From: JBMNTQ01 sp050945815
GTDB lineage: Bacteria; Bacillota; Clostridia; Christensenellales; JBMNTQ01
Length of the DNA stretch: 6,979 bases
NCBI GenBank assembly: GCA_050945815.1
Contig: JBMNTQ010000113.1
Location: 1-6,979 of the forward strand
Direction of reading: 5' to 3'
Shown: positions 1 through 5,816 of the stretch, piece after piece
How the letters are laid out: each line of letters begins with the position of its first letter
Position numbering within the stretch: the first letter of the stretch is position 1
Translations under genes and position numbers: made by a program
Notes under the pieces: model-generated
What the model was told of the DNA's origin: nothing
The model's database searches: none
The model's input: the letters and a program-made list of their open reading frames with translations, nothing else

Positions 1-1176
1 GGTATCGGAAACTACGATGGCGTTATCGGGCAGCGCGGCGCTGATTTCGTTGCAGAGTCTTGCCGGGTCGATCGGCTTGCTGTCGCTTGCAAAGCGCTCC
101 GCCTGCCTCTCCATCGTATCGTCCACGAATGCTCTGACCTGTCCGCGCCAATCGGCGCGCTTTTTGTTCGACGCAACTGCGAGCAGTTGGGTTAAAATTG
201 TCCGCGCGTCTCCCTGAAGTCCCAAGCATTTGGAGTAATTGCGACCGATTTCGGCCCCCTCAATATCGATTTGGATAATCTGTGTCGTAACTGCGGGGCA
301 CTGCCAGTTGAGGGTGGTCTGGTCGGAGATCTGACTGCCCACGTAGATGACAAGGTCGGCGGCCCCTACCGTTTTGTTGGCGCAATCGGTTCCATACCCG
401 CCTACAATGCCGCACCACAGGTCGTCTGTCTCGTCGATGATGGTCTTGCCGTCCGGTGTTGTGCAGATCGGGATATCCAGTTTTTCGGCGATCTTTTTCA
501 GCGCTTCGCCGGCGCCGGATACCATGGCGCCGCGCCCCACAACGAACACCGGTTTTTGGGCCGATTCCATGGCGACCGCTGCCGCCTGCACTGCCTCCGG
601 TTCCGCCGCGGGGCGGGTGGCGGGATAGCTGCCGTAAACCGGATTTGCCACATAAGGCTCCTGCATTTCGGTCCCTTCGACCACAAGGCCCATATTATCG
701 AGAATATCCATATGTACCGGCCGCGGTTTCCCGCTGGATGCTTCGCGGTAGCACTGCCGGAGCAGGAATGGGAGCTGCTGCGGGTCCTCCATGGTGCCGC
801 GCCATTTGGTCAGCCCTGCAAAGAGGGGCAGGTGTTCCGATTCCTGGTAGGCGTTGCGGTACTGGAAGGAGGAGGTTTTTTTACCGGTGATTGCAATCAC
901 TGGGGTGGTTGCCAGCCATGCGTCGTGCACGGATGCGGCGAGGTTGGCGGAGCCTATGGACTGGGCCAGGCATACGCCCACTTTCCCGCTTGCACGGGCA
1001 TATCCATCCGCCATATAGCCGGCGGTAAATTCCGAATGCGTGAGGATCGCCTTCACACCTGATGCCTGCAGCTTTCGTATGGTCGCGGCCAGGATTGCGT
1101 CCTGGTAGAATATGTGCGTGGTCCCGTTGTCTTTAATAAGCTTTGCCAGATATTCGGCGCCTTTGAGTTTCTCCAT
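1..1176 (-). CDS. TPP-dependent enzyme, acetolactate synthase-like (partial)
   Basis: The first 392 residues of a thiamine-diphosphate enzyme are visible; the family usually has 550-600, so the C-terminal TPP-binding domain lies beyond the window's left edge. Residues 1-165 form the pyrimidine-binding domain. THSEFTAGYMADGYAR (46-61) carries the catalytic glutamate E49 that activates the TPP aminopyrimidine, and GSANLA (75-80) plus TTPVIAITG (90-98) are typical of the superfamily. Residues about 190-335 form the central domain (VVGRGAMVSGA, then IIQIDIEGAEIGRN). The C-terminal domain has just begun at ALPDNAIVVSDT. The ATG is preceded by AGGAGAGGTG, and the gene starts 29 bp after the hydrolase stop with no terminator between, so the two are probably co-transcribed. 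Acetolactate synthase, IolD-like ring hydrolase or 2-keto-acid decarboxylase are all possible. Absence of biosynthetic neighbours and presence of a PucR regulator favour a catabolic role (inference). Confidence 0.9.
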   Translation of the reverse strand, partial: MEKLKGAEYLAKLIKDNGTTHIFYQDAILAATIRKLQASGVKAILTHSEFTAGYMADGYARASGKVGVCLAQSIGSANLAASVHDAWLATTPVIAITGKKTSSFQYRNAYQESEHLPLFAGLTKWRGTMEDPQQLPFLLRQCYREASSGKPRPVHMDILDNMGLVVEGTEMQEPYVANPVYGSYPATRPAAEPEAVQAAAVAMESAQKPVFVVGRGAMVSGAGEALKKIAEKLDIPICTTPDGKTIIDETDDLWCGIVGGYGTDCANKTVGAADLVIYVGSQISDQTTLNWQCPAVTTQIIQIDIEGAEIGRNYSKCLGLQGDARTILTQLLAVASNKKRADWRGQVRAFVDDTMERQAERFASDSKPIDPARLCNEISAALPDNAIVVSDT

Positions 1177-1205
1177 GTTCACCTCTCCTATTGATAATGG
1201 TCGCA

Positions 1206-2027
1206 TTAGCCAAAGTTTTTGCGCACAACGACCCATGGATCGTGGCCGGTTAAAAAGTATTCCGGCTCGTATTTTTCCGCGACTGTTTTAATCAGGTTGA
1301 AGGAGTCGAGCGCTTCCCAGTGGTCGTAAATCACGCTGTTAAACATATAGGGCAGATGCTGCGTCATGGGTGTTATATTTACATAAGAGCCATCCAGCCT
1401 TTGCACTTTGTCCATCAGCGGGAACATGCAGTAGCTGTAGTGCGGCATATCGCCGGTAAGGACATAGCGGCCTTTTTCTGTGGGAACCACAATGACCATG
1501 CCACCCTTGGTATGCCCGGGTGTCTTATAGATTTCCAAGCCGTTCGGCATGGTGTAATCCCCGTCGATCATGTAAACATCGGTAAGCCGTGCGATATCGC
1601 CGGGGGTACGCGCATCGTAATCGCTGCGGATTTTCTGGGTTGGGATTTGGTTGAGCAGGTTATCATACTCGTCCTTTTGGAAATAGGCGGGCGTATCTTT
1701 GAACAGCAGCGCGCCGCCCGCGTGGTCGTTGTGCAGATGGGTATACATCACTTTGTCGATATCCGACGTCTTCAAGCCCTCTTTTTCAAGCGCGTCAATC
1801 ACGTGTTTGTTGCCGCCAATTGCCGGCAGCCCTCCCCAGGCCTTGCCGTCTACAATATTGCTTTCGTGGATGCCGTTGTCTACCAGAATGATTTCGTCCC
1901 CGTTGCGCAGCAGGTACCCGATGTAGGGAGCCGCCATAACTACATCTGAATCAAATCCAGGTGTAATGAAGCTTTTGGCGCCGGTGATTTCCCCATAATA
2001 AAGCGATGTGATCTTCCACTTTTTCAA
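1206..2027 (-). CDS. Metallo-beta-lactamase-fold hydrolase, AHL-lactonase-like
   Basis: A 273-residue protein with the full dinuclear zinc site of the metallo-beta-lactamase fold: H97, H99, D101 and H102 in THLHNDHAGG, H172 in TPGHTKGG, D193 in LTGDM and H262 in LTGHDP. Spacing and length match the N-acyl-homoserine lactonase (AiiA/AttM-like) subfamily, whose members hydrolyse lactone rings; the true substrate is not shown. No signal peptide is seen, so it is probably cytoplasmic. I chose the TTG at 2027 because AAAGGGTGA lies five bases upstream and the protein then begins MKKWKITSLYYGEITG, as family members do. An in-frame ATG at 2117 would add 30 residues that look unlike the family, would place a strong hairpin inside the coding region, and has no good ribosome site. 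The gene is first in an operon with the TPP enzyme and is divergent from a PucR regulator. A quorum-quenching role is possible, but the neighbours fit metabolism of a lactone better. Confidence 0.9.
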   Translation of the reverse strand: MKKWKITSLYYGEITGAKSFITPGFDSDVVMAAPYIGYLLRNGDEIILVDNGIHESNIVDGKAWGGLPAIGGNKHVIDALEKEGLKTSDIDKVMYTHLHNDHAGGALLFKDTPAYFQKDEYDNLLNQIPTQKIRSDYDARTPGDIARLTDVYMIDGDYTMPNGLEIYKTPGHTKGGMVIVVPTEKGRYVLTGDMPHYSYCMFPLMDKVQRLDGSYVNITPMTQHLPYMFNSVIYDHWEALDSFNLIKTVAEKYEPEYFLTGHDPWVVVRKNFG

Positions 2028-2032
2028 CTGAG

Positions 2033-2041
2033 TCACCCTTT
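2033..2041 (-). promoter_or_regulatory. Ribosome binding site deciding a TTG start
   Basis: On the minus strand AAAGGGTGA lies five bases before the TTG at 2027-2025. A GTG sits inside this site and is less plausible as a start. This site is the main reason for preferring the 273-residue form of the hydrolase. Confidence 0.65.
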
Positions 2042-2083
2042 CTGTTTTAAGCAAATCGGCCGTGGTCACCTGTGGAATGATGT

Positions 2084-2112
2084 CGTGCGGGCGTGGTACC
2101 GCCGCCCGCACG
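2084..2112 (-). promoter_or_regulatory. Hairpin in the hydrolase leader
   Basis: A perfect 10-bp inverted repeat, CGTGCGGGCG (2084-2093) and CGCCCGCACG (2103-2112), flanks a 9-base loop. With the TTG start it lies in the untranslated leader, 57-85 bases upstream. It could be an attenuator-like RNA hairpin or a DNA operator; no U-tract follows in the leftward direction. Confidence 0.5.
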
Positions 2113-2120
2113 CGCATTAA

Positions 2121-2138
2121 CCGGCAAAGATTTGCCGG
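2121..2138. repeat. Perfect 8-bp inverted repeat, possible operator
   Basis: CCGGCAAA at 2121-2128 and TTTGCCGG at 2131-2138 are separated by GA. An 18-bp dyad of this shape upstream of an operon and next to its presumed regulator gene is a reasonable operator candidate. It could also form a short hairpin in the hydrolase transcript, immediately before the hairpin at 2084-2112. No known PucR-type box was matched. Confidence 0.4.
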
Positions 2139-2157
2139 AAATCGCGCTCAATGCATA

Positions 2158-2175
2158 CATTAATTTCCATTAATT
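2158..2175. repeat. CATTAATT tandem direct repeat
   Basis: Two copies of CATTAATT start at 2158 and 2168, exactly 10 bp apart, so both would face the same side of the helix. A shorter CATTAA lies at 2115-2120. This could be a pair of regulator half-sites, but the region is AT-rich and chance is possible. Confidence 0.3.
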
Positions 2176-2247
2176 CGTGTTTTGCGCACATGTTTCACAA
2201 TGAATCGAGAACGATGATGTGTCATTCTTTATAAACAATATCAACTA

Positions 2248-2276
2248 TTGACTAATTTTATATTAATTTATATACT
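2248..2276 (+). promoter_or_regulatory. Sigma-A-type promoter for the PucR gene
   Basis: The -35 hexamer TTGACT (2248-2253) and the -10 hexamer TATACT (2271-2276) each match the consensus at five of six bases, with an ideal 17-bp spacer made almost only of A and T. Transcription would begin near 2283 and leave a leader of about 84 bases before the start at 2367. An inverted repeat CAATA/TATTG (2236-2250) overlaps the -35 box and could allow autoregulation (inference). Confidence 0.7.
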
Positions 2277-2366
2277 CATTCTAGCAGCTGTTGCGCGATT
2301 TTGCACTGTTCTGGAAAATTAAATGGCTGACTGTTTTTTGTGCATCCAGCACAAGGGGGACGGGAG

Positions 2367-3605
2367 ATGAAAGATTTATTTGCGACTGACGGAATGAACC
2401 AGTTGCTGCAAGCACTGATCGGCACCAACGACCTGGAAGTCATCGTGGAAAAAGCCTCTATTGCAATAGGCAATCCTTTGGCGGTATTCAGCGCAAGTTA
2501 CAGCCTTTTATCCTATTCCAAGGTGTATCCCGTAACCGACCCACTATGGACAAGCAGCATGAAGCGGGGCCATTGGAGCTACGAGCTGATCTCTCGTGTA
2601 AAAAACGTACAGGAGTTCGCCCCCGGGTCCGACGAGTACGCCTTTGCCATTGCGGACGACCTCACTTCACTCCGGCGCAGGACAGGCAGGCTTTACCTGC
2701 AGCACAACCACCTTGGGTACTATGTTGTGCTGGAAGCAGTTGCCTCGATAGACCGCATTCCGGAGGAGGTGTACCGCATGGTGGTTGGAGTCCTCGCCAA
2801 AAGCGTCAGTGTAACCCATTCCATGAAACGGTATGGCTATCTGCCCGATTACGAGCAGATCCTGGCGGATATGATCGAGCGCAACCACTACGACCGGGCG
2901 CAACTGAACATGCGCATACGGGGCACGGCGTTCGAGCAGGTCACAACGGTCAAGATTGTTGCGCTGGATATGTCGCATTACCTTACAAGCAATGCAATCG
3001 AAGCGAACCTGAAGAGCGTCATACAGAAAATGCTGCCCGTGAGCTGGTCTGTCTACTACAGTGAACACCTGATTGTTTTGTACGACGAAGAGCAGTGCAT
3101 TTTGCGCAACCGAAACAGCATCGCCGAGTTTGAATCTATGCTGAAAAGCAGTGCGATTGTCGCTGGAATCAGCGACCCTTTCTGCGATTTATTTCATCTT
3201 TCCAACTATTACTACCAGGCGGTTTCCGCTTTGCAGTACCGGCAGTCCTTTAAAGATTCCCGCACAATAGTTTCTTATAACGACTACAAGCTGTACGAAA
3301 CCATCGCCCATCTGCCCCGCGATGAGGCCCGCTGGCGGTTTTGCAGCAGCGAGGTCATCCAAATGTCAAAGTATGATGCGAAACAGAATACAGATTACCT
3401 GAGCACGCTCTACCACTACATTGGTACCAACAAAAGCCTGCAGGATACCGCCTGCCGGCTTTTTGTACACAGAAACACTGTATCCTACCGCATACGGAGG
3501 ATCGGTGAGCTCTTTGGAATCGACTTTGAGGACGAGCATATGAATATCCTGCATTTTCTGTCCTGCATGATCCTGTCCTCCGCCAATGGAAAGCTCCCCG
3601 GGTAG
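2367..3605 (+). CDS. PucR-family transcriptional regulator
   Basis: A 412-residue cytoplasmic DNA-binding regulator. Residues about 344-390 form the C-terminal PucR-type helix-turn-helix: YLSTLYHYIG, then SLQDTACRLFVHRNTVSYRI and RRIGELFGIDF, where the tA..L..HrNTv.YRi..i pattern is diagnostic. The middle (about 190-330) resembles the degenerate GGDEF-like module of the CdaR/PucR family, without a cyclase motif. The N-terminal 170 residues are a putative ligand-sensing part that I cannot assign to a domain. The ATG at 2367 is chosen because GGGGGA lies six bases upstream; a GTG at 2340 in the same frame lacks such a site. The gene faces away from the hydrolase and TPP-enzyme operon across a shared control region and has its own promoter at 2248-2276, so it most likely regulates that operon in response to its substrate (inference). 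Family members regulate purine, allantoin, amino-acid or sugar-acid use. A GC-rich hairpin follows the stop. Confidence 0.92.
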   Translation: MKDLFATDGMNQLLQALIGTNDLEVIVEKASIAIGNPLAVFSASYSLLSYSKVYPVTDPLWTSSMKRGHWSYELISRVKNVQEFAPGSDEYAFAIADDLTSLRRRTGRLYLQHNHLGYYVVLEAVASIDRIPEEVYRMVVGVLAKSVSVTHSMKRYGYLPDYEQILADMIERNHYDRAQLNMRIRGTAFEQVTTVKIVALDMSHYLTSNAIEANLKSVIQKMLPVSWSVYYSEHLIVLYDEEQCILRNRNSIAEFESMLKSSAIVAGISDPFCDLFHLSNYYYQAVSALQYRQSFKDSRTIVSYNDYKLYETIAHLPRDEARWRFCSSEVIQMSKYDAKQNTDYLSTLYHYIGTNKSLQDTACRLFVHRNTVSYRIRRIGELFGIDFEDEHMNILHFLSCMILSSANGKLPG

Positions 3606-3642
3606 CTTGTTTGCCCGGGTCCAATTTCATGCCCGATCGCGC

Positions 3643-3683
3643 ACGAGGCGGGGCCGCCTCTTTTAGGGACGGCCCCGCCTCGT
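3643..3683 (+). terminator. GC-rich hairpin after the PucR gene (no U-tract)
   Basis: ACGAGGCGGGGCCG (3643-3656) pairs perfectly over 14 bp with CGGCCCCGCCTCGT (3670-3683), starting 37 bases after the stop codon. The following bases, CTGTGTGT, are not a U-tract, so it is a non-canonical terminator or an mRNA-stabilising hairpin. A shorter CCCGGG/CCCGGG pair spans the stop codon itself (3597-3619). Confidence 0.6.
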
Positions 3684-3788
3684 CTGTGTGTCAGCGGCGG
3701 TGATAAACTGAAAGAAAATGGCTGAATGAGCTTATACGAACCGCTATATTTACGAGCACCGGCCCAGCGGGACAATCCAGGCGGGCCG

Positions 3789-3803
3789 CCCGTTTAAAAC
3801 GGG
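3789..3803. repeat. Short AT-centred palindrome
   Basis: CCCGTTT and AAACGGG flank a single A. It lies in the 216-bp stretch between the PucR stop and the first open codon of the germination remnant. That stretch otherwise holds only the hairpin at 3643-3683 and no gene I recognise. The palindrome could be a protein-binding site or chance. Confidence 0.3.
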
Positions 3804-3821
3804 TAGTTATTCTTTCGGTAG

Positions 3822-5047
3822 CGGCCCGATCAGTGCTGCAAGCTCCCTGTCATATCCAGGCAGATAATCAATATTATATCAGACAAGCTTTATACCGCGT
3901 TTACCGAGTTTTCAGCAGCGTTTCGGTCCACAGGATATACCGAACGCCCCGACGTGGTGGCCGCCAAGCTGCTGGAGGGGCGAATCGCCGTATTCGTGGA
4001 CGGAACGCCCGTGGTATTGACGCTGCCCTATCTGTTTATCGAGAATTTCCAGAGCAACGAAGACTATTATCTGAGTTTTTACTACACGACCTTTACCCGG
4101 GCGCTGCGAATTTTAGGATTCTTTCTTACCATCCTGGTACCCGCCATTTACATTGCGATTGTAGCCTACCATCAGGAAATGCTTCCGGCGCCGCTGCTCA
4201 TCAGCATCGCCACAGAGCGGCAGGGCGTTCCGCTCCCAGCCGCACTGGAAGCGATGATTATGCTCGTTGTTTTTGAAATCTTCCGTGAAACGGCCCTGCG
4301 GATGCAGACAAACGTCGGGCAGGCGCTGAGCATCGTCGGCGCTCTCGAGGTGGGGCAGGCCGCGGTCGAGGCCAAGCTGATCGCCGCGCCCATCATCATC
4401 GTCGCCATGTCGGGCATTACGAGCCTGTTGGTTCCAAAAATGAACGCGCCCATTCTCCTTCTGCGCTTTGGGATATTGCTGCTCGCTTCCTGTTTGGGCT
4501 TTTTGGGTGTGACCGTCGGCTTCGCGTTTCTGCTGGCGCATGTTTTGGGCCTGCAAGGCAAAAGCGCCTACAAAATATACCTGCCCGGCGTTTTAATGAG
4601 GGTCGGCCTCTTCGCGCTGATTATACTGCGAAACTTCTTTATTCTTGGGCCGGATCTGGAAGCCGCCGCTAAGTTTTCCACCTATATGGCCGTGCGCATT
4701 ATTGAGGTCGGCAGCTTCTTTGAGAGAATCGAAAGTTCCATTTCCTTTGTCTATATTCTGCTCGGCGTCACAAAGATGACGCTGTTTTGTCCGGGGCGGC
4801 CATGGGGATCTCCAGGCTGCTTCGGGTGGACGACTACGAAAAGCTTCTGGTTCCGACCGGCCTTCTTGCGCTGGCCATCGGCACGCTGATTTTTAATAAC
4901 GCGTTTGAAATGTTTGACCTTGTATGGGTCTACCAGTATGCCGCAATCCCCTTTCAATTGTTGATTCCTGTCGTCATCTGGATTACCGCGGAGATAAAAA
5001 CGCGGAAATCCTCCGTAAAACAATGCGCACGACTTAATCTTCCTTGA
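3822..5047 (+). pseudogene. Spore germinant receptor remnant, GerA-GerB fusion
   Basis: The first part (about 3864-4560) is a GerA/GerKA-family A-subunit: TGYTERPDVVAAKLLEGRIA, VDGTP, YLFIENFQSNEDYY, then membrane segments including SIVGALEVGQAAVEAKLI. About the first 200 residues and the usual start are missing; a TAG at 3819-3821 closes the frame upstream. Near 4555-4570 it passes in frame into the C-terminal third of a GerB/GerKB permease: RNFFILG, AVRIIEVGSFFERIE, LLGVTKMTL. At 4785-4788 (TTTT) one T is missing relative to the expected reading, and the permease continues in another frame with LSGAAMGISRLLRVDDYEKL and two further membrane segments, to a TGA at 5045-5047. Intact A and B subunits of roughly 480 and 360 residues form a germinant-sensing complex in the spore inner membrane with a C lipoprotein, which is absent here. 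No ribosome site precedes the remnant. It is almost surely non-functional: a deletion joined two receptor genes, then a frameshift followed. Confidence 0.88.
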
Positions 5048-5109
5048 AGATATCGGATCACGCCGCTATCCCCCGGCGGCTTTCCCCCGCTCAGATTCCC
5101 TCAAAGGCA

Positions 5110-5143
5110 TCGGGAGGCGGCGCTTCAATGCGCCGCCTCCCGA
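5110..5143 (+). terminator. GC-rich hairpin after the germination remnant (no U-tract)
   Basis: TCGGGAGGCGGCGC (5110-5123) pairs perfectly over 14 bp with GCGCCGCCTCCCGA (5130-5143) around the loop TTCAAT, beginning 62 bases after the permease stop. No T run follows on either strand. It probably marks the old end of the germination operon and resembles the hairpin after the PucR gene. The rest of 5048-5287 holds no recognisable gene apart from the cyclase-side hairpin at 5238-5272. Confidence 0.55.
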
Positions 5144-5237
5144 CGGGTTGGACCGACGAGTGGGTTTGTTTGGGTTGCCGCAATCAAACACGAAATCGCT
5201 GATTAGAAATTTATCTGTATCCGAAGAATGCCCCGAC

Positions 5238-5272
5238 CCGACTCGAGCAAACCCGGTTTTTGCCTCGGTCGG
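5238..5272 (-). terminator. Stem-loop after the cyclase remnant
   Basis: CCGAC-T-CGAG-CAAA (5238-5251) pairs with TTTG-C-CTCG-GTCGG (5259-5272), giving 13 base pairs with one bulge on each side. In the leftward direction it begins 15 bases after the TAA of the diguanylate cyclase remnant, a normal distance for a terminator. It too lacks a U-tract. Confidence 0.45.
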
Positions 5273-5287
5273 CGCCGCGGCCTTCTT

Positions 5288-5671
5288 TTATTTTATGCAA
5301 ACGCGGTTGCGGCCGGTCTGCTTGGCGCAATACAGGGCCGCGTCGCTTCGTTTGACGATATCGGCACAGCAGGCGTCGGTTGGACGGATTTCGCTGACCC
5401 CGCCGCTGACGGTGACATAGATAGAGGCTTCAGACGAATTCATCCAGGCTATGTACAGGCGCGATATAGCGGTCATAAAACACGCGGCCGGCCATCTCCC
5501 CTGCTTTGAAAAAACCTCGTCCGTTTCATCCGTACCCAGACGCTCTTCCAGCAGGTCACGAAGGGTATACTACAGGAGCCGATACATTTCTACTCCGACC
5601 TCACCGCCCGGATTGGGCCTGCCATCGGAAACATCTCCTATGAGCTTCCAGTTAAATTGATATTTTCTCAT
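5288..5671 (-). pseudogene. Collapsed V4R-GGDEF diguanylate cyclase
   Basis: The 5' part encodes MRKYQFNWKLIGDVSDGRPN and EVGVEMYRLL, matching the start of V4R (4-vinyl-reductase-like) ligand-binding proteins. A TAG at 5572-5570 interrupts it where relatives have glutamine (CAG). The same frame continues with YTLRDLLEERLGTDETDEVF. A T6 run (A6 at 5509-5514) is one base short, and the next frame continues with FKAGEMAGRVFYDRY and SLDEFV. Near 5417-5440 the sequence jumps, in yet another frame, to the end of a GGDEF domain: VTVSGGVSEI, then SDAALYCAKQTGRNRVCIK, with TAA at 5290-5288. The rest of V4R and the GGDEF active-site half, probably over 200 codons judging from the family, are deleted. 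An intact protein would make cyclic di-GMP in response to a small ligand; this one cannot. The start is supported by AAAGGAG ten bases upstream. It is divergent from the Fic remnant. Confidence 0.87.
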
Positions 5672-5816
5672 GGTGCCAACACTCCTTTTAATTAATAAAT
5701 AATAAAGAAAATATAGCAATGGAGAGCTGAGAAAGGTCGATACTTTGCTAGTCCTTTTATTTTTCCTGAGTTTCTGCCAAAATGAAGTAAAAATAAGGCA
5801 GGTGTTGTGTGAAGGC

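Larger units (their letters stand above)
2028..2366. other. Divergent intergenic control region
   Basis: These 339 bp lie between the divergent hydrolase operon and the PucR gene. The part next to the hydrolase (2028-2140) is GC-rich and holds two inverted repeats. The centre (2155-2285) is strongly AT-rich and contains a near-consensus promoter for the rightward gene, a CATTAATT direct repeat and a short CAATA/TATTG inverted repeat. No convincing leftward -35/-10 pair was found; TATAAA near 2229-2234, read on the minus strand, is only a weak candidate. No tRNA, known riboswitch or small gene was recognised. Confidence 0.7.

Noticed and set aside
271..1062. Long plus-strand open frame opposite the TPP enzyme
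   Set aside because: It is antisense to a frame with clear TPP-enzyme motifs; its translation is rich in Cys, His and Gly and shows no family resemblance.
1320..1949. Plus-strand open frame of 209 codons
   Set aside because: It lies wholly antisense to the zinc hydrolase whose metal ligands are all in place; no independent evidence supports it.
2667..3068. Minus-strand open frame inside the PucR gene
   Set aside because: It is the complement of a well-supported gene, and its composition looks like an antisense artefact.
3643..3683. Possible insertion-sequence terminal repeat
   Set aside because: The 14-bp inverted repeat is separated by only 13 bases, holds no transposase, and has no target-site duplication; a transcript hairpin explains it.
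3730..3867. Open stretch of 45 codons (Ser- and Gly-rich) between the PucR gene and the germination remnant
   Set aside because: It has no start, no ribosome site and no resemblance to the missing GerA N-terminus that I can see; too short to support.
3833..4276. Plus-strand open frame of 147 codons overlapping the GerA part
   Set aside because: The GerA similarity is in the neighbouring frame; this one is an Arg- and Ala-rich shadow.
4113..4561. Two minus-strand open frames over the GerA part
   Set aside because: They are antisense to conserved membrane segments and have no recognisable domain.
4781..4793. Programmed ribosomal frameshifting in the permease part
   Set aside because: There is a T4 run but no clear heptameric slippery site or downstream pseudoknot, and the gene is already truncated and fused, so decay is simpler.
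5148..5420. Plus-strand open frame crossing the hairpin and the GGDEF tail
   Set aside because: The GGDEF signature lies on the opposite strand; this frame has no family features.
5672..5816. Promoter pair between the divergent cyclase and Fic remnants
   Set aside because: The region is AT-rich and TTGCTA-like -35 boxes occur on both strands, but no -10 box with proper spacing and a sensible leader could be chosen.
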